From assembly GCA_009993635.1 (NCBI GenBank), contig JAACTC010000009.1, positions 310,001 through 374,000 of the forward strand: a stretch of 64,000 nt of DNA, in the 5' to 3' direction. The notes below the pieces were generated by a model. That model was not told the origin of the DNA. It worked only from the letters and a program-made list of their open reading frames with translations, and made no database searches. The stretch is from Erythrobacter sp. (GTDB taxonomy: Bacteria; Pseudomonadota; Alphaproteobacteria; Sphingomonadales; Sphingomonadaceae). Both the position numbers and the translations under genes were made by a program. Every line of letters begins with the position of its first letter. Position 1 is the stretch's first letter. This document shows, piece by piece, positions 17,523 to 26,972 of the stretch.

Positions 17523-17592
17523 CGCGGCCCGTCTTACGCTTTCGCGCTTGGAAATCCATCGCCACTTGGGCAAAAGGCACCCGATTTTCCCG

Positions 17593-18870
17593 ATGACCCG
17601 TTCCGTAACCCCCTCCATGCGCATTGCGCTCGCCTGTTTCGCCCTGATCGGCGGGCTTGCCGCGCTGTACGCCGGGTGGGCATCGGCGCAGGTGGAAGGT
17701 GACCGCGGGATCGCCCCGCTGATGGTCAGCACCGACATCAATGTCGGCGGGATCGAGGTCAACGTGACGGGCGATAATGTGGCCGAGGCGCGCCAGAAGG
17801 CATGGCGTGAGGCGCAGCGTACCGCGTGGGAGAAGCTGGGCGGGCCGCAGCTTTCCGACAGCCAGATCGAAGGCCTGGTCTCCTCCATCGTGATCCAGCG
17901 CGAGGAAATCGGCCCGCGCCGCTACGTCGCCACGCTGGGCGTTACCTTCGATCGCCAGCGCGCGGCGGGTTACCTGGGCCGCTCGGGCGAGACCCAGCGT
18001 TCCGCGCCGATGCTGCTGCTGCCGGTGACGATCACCGCAGGCAGCGAACTGATGTACCAGCAGGTCAATCCGTGGCAGCGCGCCTGGGCGGAATACCAGC
18101 CGGGCACCAGCCGGGTGGACTATGTGCGCCCGTCGGGTGCGGGCGGCGAATCGCTGATGCTGACCTACGGCCAGACGGGCCGCCGCAGCCGCACGTGGTG
18201 GGCCAACATCCTCGACCAGTTCGGCGCGGCCGATGTGCTGGTGCCGATCGTGGAGCTGGATTACACCTTCCCCGGCGGCCCGGTGGTCGGGCGCTTCACC
18301 GCGCGCCACGGGCCGGACAACGAATATCTCGGCAGCTTCACGATGCGCGCCGCCAGCCCGCGCCAGCTCGACACCATGCTGGGCCGCGCGGTCGAGAAGT
18401 TCGACACCATGTTCGTAGCCGCGCTGGAGGAAGGCACGATCCGGCCCGACCCGACGCTGACTCGCGGACGCGGCACGATCGACCCGGACATTGCCCGGCT
18501 GATCGAACGCAGCCGTGCGATCCTCGCGCAGGCGGAGGCGGCGCGCAATCGCGCGACCCAGACCGAGGAAGAAGACGTGGCCGACGCCAATGCCGCGCAG
18601 GCAAGCGCGGCCGACGGCGAGGGCGAGCCGACCGTCATCAACCTGTTCATCAACTTCCCCACGCCCGATGCGGCGGCCTTCGACGCCGGCCTTGCGACCG
18701 TGCGCGGCACGCCGGGCGTGCGTGGGGCCTCTGTCTCCAGCACCGCGATCGGCGGCACTTCGGTGATGAGCGTGACCTATGCGGGCACGCTGGACGATCT
18801 GGTGGGCGCGCTGGCGCAGCGCGGGTACAATGTGCAGCGTTCGGGCACTTCGCTGACCATCAGCAAGTAG
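17593..18870 (+). CDS. Exported DUF2066-like protein
   Basis: 425 aa from the ATG at 17593 (alternative 17617). A signal peptide ([25 protein letters not shown]) is followed by a domain with [26 protein letters not shown] and [19 protein letters not shown] that resembles DUF2066. A C-terminal part (about 345-425) has an alternating hydrophobic pattern, after an Ala/Glu-rich linker. Function is unknown; periplasmic location is expected. It is directly followed (10 bases) by hdaA, an arrangement I recall from other alphaproteobacteria. Confidence 0.7.
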   Translation: MTRSVTPSMRIALACFALIGGLAALYAGWASAQVEGDRGIAPLMVSTDINVGGIEVNVTGDNVAEARQKAWREAQRTAWEKLGGPQLSDSQIEGLVSSIVIQREEIGPRRYVATLGVTFDRQRAAGYLGRSGETQRSAPMLLLPVTITAGSELMYQQVNPWQRAWAEYQPGTSRVDYVRPSGAGGESLMLTYGQTGRRSRTWWANILDQFGAADVLVPIVELDYTFPGGPVVGRFTARHGPDNEYLGSFTMRAASPRQLDTMLGRAVEKFDTMFVAALEEGTIRPDPTLTRGRGTIDPDIARLIERSRAILAQAEAARNRATQTEEEDVADANAAQASAADGEGEPTVINLFINFPTPDAAAFDAGLATVRGTPGVRGASVSSTAIGGTSVMSVTYAGTLDDLVGALAQRGYNVQRSGTSLTISK

Positions 18871-18880
18871 GCGGCACGCC

Positions 18881-19504
18881 GTGGGCCGTCCCGTCACGCA
18901 AATCGCGCTCCCCCTGCCGCCTGCGCGCGAGGGCGACCCGGCCAGCATCGTGATCGGCCCGGCCAATGCGGGCGTGGTCGACGCGCTGCGCGATCCTTCC
19001 GGCTGGCCGTTTCGCACCGCGATTTTGCGCGGCGCGCCGCGTTCGGGCAAATCCCTGCTAGGGCGCTGGTTCGTGCAGGCAGGGCTGGGCGAGACCATCG
19101 ACCCGGCCGATGCGATGGACGAAACCGCGCTGTTTCACCGGTGGAATCGCGCGCAGGAGAGCGGCACCGCGCTGCTGCTGATCCCCGATGCCGCGCCGTG
19201 GGAGATCGCCCTTCCAGATCTGCGATCGCGGCTGGGTGCTGCGCTGGCGCTTGAAATCGGCGCGCCGGACGACGAGATGATGAGAGACCTGATCGCCAGC
19301 CATGCCGAACGGCGGGGCCTGGTGCTTGGGGACGACGCGCTGGCCTATGTGGTGCCCCGCATCACCCGCAGCTTTGCGGCGGCCGAGCGGTTCGTTGCCG
19401 CGCTGGACCGTCTCGCTTTGGAACGGCAGGCGCGCCCGACACGTACGGTGTGCCGGGATGCGCTCGAATCGCTTGAAGGACCTGCGCAAGGCCGCTTGCT
19501 TTAG
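18881..19504 (+). CDS. hdaA: HdaA-type DnaA-related ATPase
   Basis: 207 aa regulator of initiation: the Hda/HdaA family stimulates hydrolysis of DnaA-ATP together with the sliding clamp. N-terminal QIALPLPP is a good clamp-binding motif (QxxLPL). A P-loop GAPRSGKS lies at 51-58, and the AAA+ lid follows (FAAAERFVAALDRLALERQ). Walker B is degenerate (LLLIPDA). GTG start at 18881. Located between a DUF2066-like gene and cysE. Confidence 0.85.
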   Translation: MGRPVTQIALPLPPAREGDPASIVIGPANAGVVDALRDPSGWPFRTAILRGAPRSGKSLLGRWFVQAGLGETIDPADAMDETALFHRWNRAQESGTALLLIPDAAPWEIALPDLRSRLGAALALEIGAPDDEMMRDLIASHAERRGLVLGDDALAYVVPRITRSFAAAERFVAALDRLALERQARPTRTVCRDALESLEGPAQGRLL

Positions 19505-19533
19505 GCGGCCAGTGGTGAAACAGTTGTGAGACG

Positions 19534-20259
19534 ATGTTCGTGGGTCTGATCGACTATCTCGACTCCGTGAAGAAACGGGACCCCGCACCGCGATCGCGGT
19601 GGGAAGTGCTGCTGTATCCCGGGGTGCTCGCCCTTGGCCTGCACCGCGTCGCGCACTGGCTGTTCGAAGCGAAGCTGTATTTCCTGGCGCGGCTGGTGAA
19701 CCACTTCTCGCGCTTCCTGACGGGGATCGACATCCATCCCGGCGCGACCATCGGCAAGTATTTCTTCATCGACCACGGGTTTACCGTCATCGGCGAAACC
19801 GCCGATATCGGCGACTGGGTGACGATCTATCAGTGCGTGACGCTGGGCGGTACCAACCCGACCAATGGCGAAGGGGGCAAACGCCACCCGACCATCCGCG
19901 ACTATGCGATCATCGGATCGGGCGCGCAGGTTATCGGGCCGATCACCGTGGGCGAACGCGCGCGGATCGGGGCCAATGCGGTGGTGACCGACGATGTGCC
20001 CAGCGGCGCGACGATGATCGGCATGAAGGCGCGCTCCACGCTGGTGCCGGCGGAAGAATGGCTGCGCGAGTTCATTCCCTACGGCACCCCCTGCGACGAA
20101 CCGTGCGAGGACCAGTCGCCGGTCGGCAAGCGCCGGGCGGATGCGATGGAGGCCGAACTGGCCGAACTGCGCGCCGAGATAGAGGCACTGAAGGCCGCAG
20201 CGCGCGGATCGGAAAACCCGCAGGCCGACCCCGTGCGGCGTAGCGGAACCAGCAGCTGA
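19534..20259 (+). CDS. cysE: Serine O-acetyltransferase
   Basis: Acetylates serine for cysteine synthesis. 241 aa with a short N-terminal helical part and a left-handed beta-helix of hexapeptide repeats: GIDIHPGATIGKYFFIDHGFTVIGETADIGDWVTIYQCVTLGG is diagnostic of CysE/EpsC. The C-terminus adds a short coiled segment (MEAELAELRAEIEALKAAA), atypical for the minimal enzyme. The stop codon TGA overlaps the ATG of the DUF2794 gene by one base. Confidence 0.93.
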   Translation: MFVGLIDYLDSVKKRDPAPRSRWEVLLYPGVLALGLHRVAHWLFEAKLYFLARLVNHFSRFLTGIDIHPGATIGKYFFIDHGFTVIGETADIGDWVTIYQCVTLGGTNPTNGEGGKRHPTIRDYAIIGSGAQVIGPITVGERARIGANAVVTDDVPSGATMIGMKARSTLVPAEEWLREFIPYGTPCDEPCEDQSPVGKRRADAMEAELAELRAEIEALKAAARGSENPQADPVRRSGTSS

Positions 20260-20612
20260 TGAGCGTGCCTCTAGGCGGCATGGTCCTGTCCTTTCCCGGC
20301 GCCCGACCGAGCCAGGTCGGTTTCACGCGCGAGGAGCTGACGCGCATTCTCGATCTCTATGGCCGGATGGTCGCCGCAGGCGAATGGCGTGACTACGCGA
20401 TGGATTTCGGCCGCGATGCGGCAAGCTTCGCCGCCTTCCGCCGCGCCGCCGAACGTCCGCAGGCGCTGGTGGAGAAGCGACCCGCGCTGCGCAACAAGCA
20501 GGGCATGTGGACGCTATTCGGCGAGCATGGGCAGGTGCTCAAACGCGGGCACGAGCTGGCGGGCGTGCTTGCCCCGCTCGAACGACGGCTGGTCAAGGCA
20601 ATCGACGACTAG
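20259..20612 (+). CDS. DUF2794 family protein
   Basis: 117 aa, matching the alphaproteobacterial DUF2794 family (FTREELTRILDLYGRMVAAGEWRDYAMDFGRDAASFAAFRRA ... RPALRNKQGMWTLFGEHGQVLKRGHEL). No enzymatic motif; function unknown. Coupled to cysE by a one-base overlap and followed by a strong bidirectional terminator. Confidence 0.85.
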   Translation: MSVPLGGMVLSFPGARPSQVGFTREELTRILDLYGRMVAAGEWRDYAMDFGRDAASFAAFRRAAERPQALVEKRPALRNKQGMWTLFGEHGQVLKRGHELAGVLAPLERRLVKAIDD

Positions 20613-20650
20613 CGCGCCGGGGTGATGTGCACCCGGCACTGGTGACAGAC

Positions 20651-20685
20651 AAAAGGCCCGCCATCCATCAGGACGGCGGGCCTTT
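20651..20685. terminator. Bidirectional intrinsic terminator
   Basis: AAAGGCCCGCC and its complement GGCGGGCCTTT form an 11-bp stem around ATCCATCAGGAC. A-rich and T-rich flanks serve the + operon (DUF2794) and the convergent - gene at 20709. Confidence 0.85.
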
Positions 20686-20708
20686 GTTCTTGTGGCCGTG
20701 CAGGCCGG

Positions 20709-21869
20709 TCAGGCGGCAACCAGCTCCTGCTCGCTGCTGGGCAGGGCGTCGCGCCAGTCTTCGGGCACGATCCCCAGCACGCCGCGCCGGATCGGGGCCC
20801 AGAAGGCCGAAAGCGTCAGCAGTGCCGATCCGATCACCAGTGCGGTCAGCGCGACGGTCAGTTCCACCGAACCGAAGCGGTCGAACAGGAAGGCGAGCGC
20901 GAAGAGTACGTAGACCAGCGCGGAGACCAGCAGCGCGCGCCGGTCCACGATGAGCGCGACGATGCCGAACACCACGTAGATCCCCAGCACCAGCACGGCG
21001 TCGAAGATGGTCAGGTCGCCGCCTGTGGTCACCCCAACGAAGTTGAAGATCGGATGCGCGATGAGCGGCGCGGCGAGCAGGTGCAGCCAGAAGGCCACAT
21101 CGCTGCGGCGGGTAATCCGCTCCGGATCTTTCAGATCCCACCACATCGCGAAGGCGAAGGTCAGCAGCCCGGCAACGAATACCATCGGCAGCATCGGGAT
21201 ACCGTCGGACCCGTCGCCCAGCGCAAGCATGCTGGAAAGCTTGATCGTCGCGATCAGGATGCCCACCAGCGCGGCGGTGCCAGCAGCAACCGTGATCGGC
21301 ACCATGAAGCGTTTCCAGTGCAGCCAGGTGGCGATGGTGGTCAGCACCGCTGTGATGAGCATCATCGAGGACAGGATGATGATCCCCTGCGTCTCGTCAG
21401 GCTGCCAGTTCATCGCCTTGGCCTGCGAGAAATCCTCCGGCCCGAAAGCGAGCCCGAACGGGATCAGCACCAGAGCGCCCATCACGATCATGATCGACCA
21501 GACGAAGGCGATCAGCAGAATGATGCTGGGCAGCGCCATCCGGCGGCGGCGGGTGAAGAACTCCGCCAGCGCCCAGGATGTCGCGGCGACCAGCCCGGCG
21601 GGAACCAGCGCGATCATGGAGATGTCGTAGATGGACGAAGGCGCGCTTTTATCGACGATCGCCGCGCCGATCGCGCCCATGGCGAACAGCAGGATGCACA
21701 CGCCGATGGCGACGAACACGTCGTTGAAGGACGTAAGAAGCCTGAAGTTTTCCTCGTCCCGGCGCGTGATCCCGCGCAGTTCGGTCATGTAATCGCGAAA
21801 CGACGCCGCAGCATCCTCGCTCAGCGCGCCAGCCTCAATGGCGGAATTGATGTCTTCTTCTGAATACAC
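20709..21869 (-). CDS. Multi-pass inner-membrane protein, function unknown
   Basis: 386 aa. A soluble N-terminus of about 45 residues (YSEEDINSAIEAGALSEDAAASFRDYM) with a helical, EF-like acidic character precedes roughly ten hydrophobic segments (starting VFVAIGVCILLFAMGAIGAAIV). The final cytoplasmic tail is PEDWRDALPSSEQELVAA. The layout resembles DUF2157-like proteins (short soluble domain plus many TM helices), but I cannot name the family securely. It has its own sigma-70-like promoter at 21900-21928 and is monocistronic, ending at a shared terminator. Confidence 0.8.
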   Translation of the reverse strand: MYSEEDINSAIEAGALSEDAAASFRDYMTELRGITRRDEENFRLLTSFNDVFVAIGVCILLFAMGAIGAAIVDKSAPSSIYDISMIALVPAGLVAATSWALAEFFTRRRRMALPSIILLIAFVWSIMIVMGALVLIPFGLAFGPEDFSQAKAMNWQPDETQGIIILSSMMLITAVLTTIATWLHWKRFMVPITVAAGTAALVGILIATIKLSSMLALGDGSDGIPMLPMVFVAGLLTFAFAMWWDLKDPERITRRSDVAFWLHLLAAPLIAHPIFNFVGVTTGGDLTIFDAVLVLGIYVVFGIVALIVDRRALLVSALVYVLFALAFLFDRFGSVELTVALTALVIGSALLTLSAFWAPIRRGVLGIVPEDWRDALPSSEQELVAA

Positions 21870-21899
21870 TGGCCGAAACCTCCCCTGTTTCAGCGAAGG

Positions 21900-21928
21900 A
21901 AATTACGACCAGTGTGTTATTGTGTCAA
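21900..21928 (-). promoter_or_regulatory. Sigma-70-like promoter of the 386-aa membrane protein
   Basis: On the minus strand TTGACA (21928-21923) and TAATTT (21905-21900) are separated by 17 bases and lie 31 bases before the start codon. The -35 element is a perfect consensus. Confidence 0.65.
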
Positions 21929-21977
21929 TACAGCCGGACGGAGCGGATGGCCCGTTGGTCGGCGGGTAGGGCACGCC

Positions 21978-22646
21978 CTATTCGAACACTTCGCGCAGGT
22001 TGAGATGTGTGGTCTGCGCCGCCGTGATGTCGCGCACCAGGTTGCGCAGCAGGATCGCGGCGGCAATCGTGAGTACGCCGGAGGCCGCGCCCAGCAGGAT
22101 GCCGACCGTCAGATTGCTGCCGTCGCCAAAACCCGTCATCCGCATGCTGACATTGGCCAGGATGTTGCCCACGATCCAGCATGCCCACCAGGCGGTAATC
22201 TCGCCCGGTGCAGGGTCGCCATAGCTATCGTCTTCGAGATGGCTTTCGGACCACAGCTCGCGCATCGCCTGGAACGGCTTGAACAGGTTGGCGATGGGAA
22301 TGAAGTACCAGCCCACCGCCCAGCCGGGCGAGGTCGTCAGCTCGATCCCCCGGTCGCGCAGATTGGCATGCGCACGGTAGATCCACATGGCCACGAACAC
22401 GACCGAGACGAAGAAGACGAGCGTGTAGAGCAGCGATGCGCCGTAATAGGCTTCTTCCAGCGGGCCCGGCGTCAGCGAATACAGATCGACAATGCCCGCC
22501 AGTTCGAGAAGCTCGAACACGAGCACCACGACCGACACCGCGATGGTGGCGTAAATCGCGATAGTGGCGTTCCGCGCGCGCGAATGGAGCCGCGCGCTAT
22601 CATCGTCCGCGCCGCCCGGCGCGACGGTTGCGTCAATCGTAGTCAT
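21978..22646 (-). CDS. DUF4328 family membrane protein
   Basis: 222 aa from the ATG at 22646. The DUF4328 core is visible: FVAMWIYRAHANLRDRG, followed by SPGWAVGWYFIPIANLFKPFQAMRELW and ITAWWACWIVGNILANVSMRM. About five TM helices. Function unknown. Just upstream is a G-rich hairpin (CCCCCCGGTGCGGGGG on the + strand) whose G tract also supplies the ribosome binding region. Neighbours are unrelated single genes. Confidence 0.85.
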   Translation of the reverse strand: MTTIDATVAPGGADDDSARLHSRARNATIAIYATIAVSVVVLVFELLELAGIVDLYSLTPGPLEEAYYGASLLYTLVFFVSVVFVAMWIYRAHANLRDRGIELTTSPGWAVGWYFIPIANLFKPFQAMRELWSESHLEDDSYGDPAPGEITAWWACWIVGNILANVSMRMTGFGDGSNLTVGILLGAASGVLTIAAAILLRNLVRDITAAQTTHLNLREVFE

Positions 22647-22788
22647 GCAAAAAAATCCCCCCGGTGCGGGGGCGCCCCGATGGCGACCCACGACCCGGAG
22701 GGAAAATTAGTCCGAACCGTTCGCCCGCGCTATCGAAAAAAGCGCGTGCGAACATCGGGTTGCCGCCACGCGGCGGCCCGTCTTGTGC

Positions 22789-23718
22789 TTACCCGCGCGC
22801 GCTGCCGGGGCCGGTGCCGGTCACCTTCTGCATCGCGGTAAGGATTGCGCCCGACTGTTCCTGGCCGGACTGCGGCGCGCGCAGGTTGTTCTGCTCGCTG
22901 ATCTTGTCCCAGTTGGCGGCAAAGCCTTCGACCGTGCGCTCACCCTCGGGCAGCCAGACGGCGTCGTTCATCACCACCCATGCGGAGTGGAAACCGCCCG
23001 CGCCCGCGCCGACGATGGCGTTGGTCGGTGCGTCTTCGCTGACGAGATACAGCGCGGCGGGGACCACGTTTTCCGGCGCGAACAGCTCGAACGCTTCCTT
23101 GGGGAAGAGATCTTCGGTCATCCGCGTGCCCGCAACCGGGGCCAGCGTGTTGACCTTGATGTTGTACTTCGCGCCTTCGAGCTGCAGCGTCTTGGTAAGG
23201 CCTGCGAGGCCCAGCTTGGCCGCGCCGTAGTTGGCCTGGCCGAAATTGCCGAAAAGGCCGGTGGAGCTGGCGGTCATCAGGATACGGCCATAGGCCTGTT
23301 CGCGCATGGTTTCCCACACGGCCTTGGTGGCGTTGGCCGAGCCGTTGAGGTGCACGTCGACCACGAATTCGAAGTCGGCCGGTTCCATCTTCGCGAAGCT
23401 CTTGTCGCGCAGCACGCCCGCATTGTTGATCAGGCAGTGGACGCCGCCCCACTTCTGCTTGGCGTCGGCGACCATCTTTTCCATCTGCTCGTATTCGGTG
23501 ACCGATGCGCCGTTGGCCATCGCCTCGCCGCCAGCACGTTCGATCTCCGCGACCGTTTCGGCTGCCGCGTCGGACGATCCGGTGCCATCGCGCGAGCCGC
23601 CCAGATCATTGACCACGACCTTCGCGCCGCGCCGCCCGAGTTCGAGCGCATAGGCCCGGCCCAGGCCGCCGCCTGCACCGGTGACGATGGCGACTTTATC
23701 TTTGAACGAGATGCTCAT
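22789..23718 (-). CDS. SDR family dehydrogenase, similar to (3R)-hydroxyacyl-CoA dehydrogenase
   Basis: 309 aa Rossmann-fold oxidoreductase: cofactor motif TGAGGGLG (13-20), NNAG (98-101), catalytic S151/S152, Y164 and K168 (YGAAK). The [22 protein letters not shown] stretch and the long C-terminal tail resemble the N-terminal domain of the peroxisomal multifunctional enzyme 2, suggesting a role in beta-oxidation of acyl-CoA. Substrate is inferred from family resemblance. Single gene, with a GC-rich palindromic repeat pair just upstream. Confidence 0.87.
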   Translation of the reverse strand: MSISFKDKVAIVTGAGGGLGRAYALELGRRGAKVVVNDLGGSRDGTGSSDAAAETVAEIERAGGEAMANGASVTEYEQMEKMVADAKQKWGGVHCLINNAGVLRDKSFAKMEPADFEFVVDVHLNGSANATKAVWETMREQAYGRILMTASSTGLFGNFGQANYGAAKLGLAGLTKTLQLEGAKYNIKVNTLAPVAGTRMTEDLFPKEAFELFAPENVVPAALYLVSEDAPTNAIVGAGAGGFHSAWVVMNDAVWLPEGERTVEGFAANWDKISEQNNLRAPQSGQEQSGAILTAMQKVTGTGPGSARG

Positions 23719-23845
23719 TTGGGGTCTCTCCGCTTGGCGTTTCTATAGTGAAAATCGCCTGCGGAGTGGCAGGTTCCAGCCATTCTTGCAACACTGGCGG
23801 AGCAAGCGCCGGATGCCGTAGCGGCAGCAGGGTGGGGCCGCCCGC

Positions 23846-23939
23846 TACTCCCCCCGTGGGGAGGGGCCGGGGGTGGGGGTTCTTCCTCATCGGCGTGGTA
23901 CAACCCCCACCCAACCCTCCCCCTCAAGGGGGAGGGCTC
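23846..23939. repeat. Cargo-free inverted pair of GC-rich palindromic repeats
   Basis: The left unit (23846-23881, CTCCCCCCGTGGGGAGGGG then CCGGGGGTGGGGGTT) is roughly the reverse complement of the right unit (23900-23939, AACCCCCACCCAACCC then TCCCCCTCAAGGGGGA). A spacer of about 20 bases separates them. The layout (C-rich head plus terminal hairpin, inverted) is the same as the repeats flanking the DUF559 gene, but no gene is inside. Lies between the SDR and peptidase genes. Confidence 0.75.
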
Positions 23940-23948
23940 TTATGCGCC

Positions 23949-26099
23949 TCAGTCCGCCAGCTGCTGCAGCAGGTAGACCATCTGCATCGCGCGCAGCGTG
24001 GCGCGCTGTTCGTTGTCGACGCCGCCCGAATGGCCGCCCTTGGTATCCTCGTAATAGAGGTAGTCGTCGCCCTGCGCCGCCATTCGCGCCGCGGCCTTGC
24101 GGCCGTGGCTGGGGTGGGTGCGGTCGTCGGCGGTGGAGGTGACGAAGAACACGCGCGGATAGTCCTTCTCCTCCAGCAGCTTCTGGTAGGGCGAATAGCC
24201 TTCGATCCATGCCCGCTGTTCGGGGATGCGCGGATCGCCATATTCGCCGATCCACGAGGCACCGCGCCCGATGAACTGGTAGCGCAGCATGTCGAACAGC
24301 GGGATCTGCACGATCGCGGCGTTGAACAGGTCGGGTGCCTGCGTGAACGCGGTGCCGACCAGCAACCCGCCCTGCGAGCCGCCTTCCACACCGAGGTGTT
24401 CGGGGCTGGTGATCCCGCGCGCCACAAGATCGCGGCCCACCGCGATGAAATCGTCCCACGTGCGCTGCTTGTTCTCGCGAATGGCGCTCTGGTGCCAGTT
24501 CGGGCCGAACTCGCCGCCGCCGCGGATGTTCGCGAGCACGTAGGCATTGCCGCGCTCAAGCCACATCTTGCCGGTCGAACCCAGGTAGCCGGGCAGGCGC
24601 GGCACCTGGAAGCCGCCATAGCCGCCCATCAGTACGGGTGTGCTGCCATCCATCGCCATGCCCTTCGGCTTGACGAGGAAGTAGGGGATTTTGGTACCGT
24701 CCGGGCTGGTCGCCTCGAACTGTTCGATCTCCATCCCGGTCGCATCGAACCGGCTGGGGCTTTCCTTGACCTTTTCCAGCGTCACCCCGTCTTCGGCGTA
24801 GTAGATCGTCGAGGGGGTGAGGAAGTCGGTCGACGAGAACATGATCTGATCGGTCTCGTCGGACGAGGCGGTGACGCCGACCGTGGCGTTTTCGGGCAGC
24901 GCAATCTCCTGGCTGACCCATTCGCCATCCCGATAGTCGAACTTCAGCACCTTGCCGCGCACATTGTCGAGCATGTTGACGTAGAGGCTGGATTTGTTGC
25001 TGGCCGCGCCAACCTTGGTCTGGCGGTCGCCCGGCGCCCAGACGAGCGACAGCTGCGCGCCGTTGGGGTCCGCCTTCCATTCCTGCAGATCGGCGGAAAC
25101 AAGCGAATCGGCGCGGAAGGTCTTGCCCTGCGTCTGCCAGTCGACATCGGTCGAGAACAGGATGCGCCCGTCGATGATGCCATAGGGGCTGGCCTTGGCA
25201 GGCAGGTCGAGCTTCACCCACTCGCCGTCGACATCGAAGAAATACTCGCGTTCGTGGAACGACACGCCGCGATAGGCCATCCGGCCGTGGATCGTGCCGT
25301 CGCTTTCGCGCAGCAGGTAGGCCCCGGCGGACACATCGCTTTTCTCACCGCGGAAAATCTCTTCGGCTTCGTCGATCGACTGGCCGCGCTTCCATTCGCG
25401 CGTGGTGAAGGGGTAGAAACTGTCGGTGACGGTGTCTTCGCCGAAATCGCGGCTGATCAGCAGCGTATCTTCGTCCACCCAGCTGGCGCTGCCCTGGCTT
25501 TCGGGCAGTTCGAACCCGCCCTCCACGAAGCTGCGCGTGGCCATATTGAACTCGCGCGCAACGCTCGCATCTTTCCCGCCGTCGGACAGGTAGACCATGC
25601 AGTGCGTACCATCGGGCGGCATGCAGCTCATCCCGCCATAGACCCATTCCCTGCCTTCCGCCGCTGCCAGCGCATCGATATCGAGGATGGTTTCCCATGC
25701 CGGATCGTCGGTCCGCCAGCTGTCCAGCGTGGTGATCCGCAGGATGCCCTTGGGATTGTTCGCATCCTGCCAGAAATTGACCATGCCGTAGGGCGTGAAG
25801 GCGACGCTGGGGATGCGATCCTGCGCATCGTAGATCGCCAGGGCCTCGGCCTTGAGATCTTCGAAGCGCGGATCGTTCTGCAGCGCGGCAACGGTTTTGG
25901 CGTTTTCCGCCTCCACCCATTCCAGCGCGCGATCGCTGCGGGTTTCCTCCAGCCAGATGAACGGATCGTTCTCTGCTTCGAATTCGGGTTCGGTCACGGT
26001 GTTGGTATCCTGCGCGGCAAGCGGGGTAAGAAATGCCGGCGACCATGCCGCCGAAAGTGCGAGGGCGGCCAAAGTGGCGCGGGTCTTGGTCGATTTCAT
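23949..26099 (-). CDS. Exported prolyl oligopeptidase family serine peptidase (S9)
   Basis: 716 aa from the ATG at 26099, which has GGGGAG upstream and opens a signal peptide (KTRATLAALALSAAWSPAFLTPLAAQ). A seven-bladed propeller occupies most of 30-460; the alpha/beta hydrolase follows. Catalytic residues: S575 in GGSQGG, D658 in TADDRTHP, H690 in KGGHSGG. The NIRGGGEFGPNWH stretch is diagnostic. It hydrolyses proline-containing or other short peptides in the periplasm. The frame extends 23 codons further upstream without homology. Confidence 0.92.
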   Translation of the reverse strand: MKSTKTRATLAALALSAAWSPAFLTPLAAQDTNTVTEPEFEAENDPFIWLEETRSDRALEWVEAENAKTVAALQNDPRFEDLKAEALAIYDAQDRIPSVAFTPYGMVNFWQDANNPKGILRITTLDSWRTDDPAWETILDIDALAAAEGREWVYGGMSCMPPDGTHCMVYLSDGGKDASVAREFNMATRSFVEGGFELPESQGSASWVDEDTLLISRDFGEDTVTDSFYPFTTREWKRGQSIDEAEEIFRGEKSDVSAGAYLLRESDGTIHGRMAYRGVSFHEREYFFDVDGEWVKLDLPAKASPYGIIDGRILFSTDVDWQTQGKTFRADSLVSADLQEWKADPNGAQLSLVWAPGDRQTKVGAASNKSSLYVNMLDNVRGKVLKFDYRDGEWVSQEIALPENATVGVTASSDETDQIMFSSTDFLTPSTIYYAEDGVTLEKVKESPSRFDATGMEIEQFEATSPDGTKIPYFLVKPKGMAMDGSTPVLMGGYGGFQVPRLPGYLGSTGKMWLERGNAYVLANIRGGGEFGPNWHQSAIRENKQRTWDDFIAVGRDLVARGITSPEHLGVEGGSQGGLLVGTAFTQAPDLFNAAIVQIPLFDMLRYQFIGRGASWIGEYGDPRIPEQRAWIEGYSPYQKLLEEKDYPRVFFVTSTADDRTHPSHGRKAAARMAAQGDDYLYYEDTKGGHSGGVDNEQRATLRAMQMVYLLQQLAD

Positions 26100-26220
26100 G
26101 CGAAGGCTCCCCAGTCGATATGTCCGGTCCGGTATGACACTGGCAGACTGTGCCGGGCAAGCGCGCATGCCGGCGGCGTTCGACCGGCTGGCCAGTACGC
26201 TCGTCGAACGGCGGCGGTAT

Positions 26221-26910
26221 TCAGCCGAGGGCCTGCAAAGCGGGGATCAGTTCGTCGAACCGGTCGATCACGGCGTCAGCGCCCAGTTCCTGCGGCGGCT
26301 TGTCGCAATAGCCGTATCCCGCCGCAATCACCGGCACGCCCGCCGCGCGTGCGGCCATCACATCATAGGTGCTGTCGCCCACGAAGGCGAAACGTTGCCC
26401 GCCGCATCGCTCCATCGCGGCGTGGATCGGATCGGCTGCGGGCTTGGCGCGGAAATTGCCGTCCGTATCCTTGCCCAGGCTATCCCCACCGATCAGCGTC
26501 ACGAATCGATCGGCGAGGCCCAGCTGGCTAAGAATGTCTGCGGCGAAGCTTTCGAACTTGTTGGTCACCACCGCCAGCTTCACATTGCGGGCGGCCAGTG
26601 CGTCCAGCGTCTCGATCACACCGGGGAAGGGCTTTGTATGCACTGCACTGTGATCGGAATAATAGCGCAGCAAAGTCTTGTAGAGCGGGCGGAAATCTTC
26701 ATCCGCCATGCTGCCGCCCTGGCTTTCGATGGCGCGCGCCAGCATCACCTTTGCACCGCCGCCGATCAGCCCTTCCACCTTTTCGGCAGGGACGGTGTCG
26801 TAGCCGCCCTCAGCCAGCGCATGGTTCACCGCGGCAGCCAGATCGGCCTTCGTATCCAGCAGCGTACCGTCGAGATCGAGGCCAATTGCGTCGAAGGGAA
26901 ATTCGGTCAT
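26221..26910 (-). CDS. gph: Phosphoglycolate phosphatase (HAD family)
   Basis: 229 aa HAD hydrolase that dephosphorylates 2-phosphoglycolate. Motif I is LDLDGTLLDT (nucleophile D12, D14), motif II is VVTNK, and motif III/IV is FVGDSTYDVMAARAAGVPVI. The ATG at 26910 gives the family N-terminus (TEFPFDAIGLDLDGT). Divergent from glmU across 62 bases. Other HAD substrates cannot be excluded. Confidence 0.88.
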   Translation of the reverse strand: MTEFPFDAIGLDLDGTLLDTKADLAAAVNHALAEGGYDTVPAEKVEGLIGGGAKVMLARAIESQGGSMADEDFRPLYKTLLRYYSDHSAVHTKPFPGVIETLDALAARNVKLAVVTNKFESFAADILSQLGLADRFVTLIGGDSLGKDTDGNFRAKPAADPIHAAMERCGGQRFAFVGDSTYDVMAARAAGVPVIAAGYGYCDKPPQELGADAVIDRFDELIPALQALG

Positions 26911-26972
26911 GCACCCCCGCGTGGCGAAAGCTTCTTCAATCTGCAAGCCGAAGCTGGCAGAGCCCTGGTTCT

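Noticed and set aside
23748..26531. Plus-strand open frame opposite the S9 peptidase and gph
   Set aside because: Antisense shadow; the opposite strand carries a complete catalytic triad and signal peptide.
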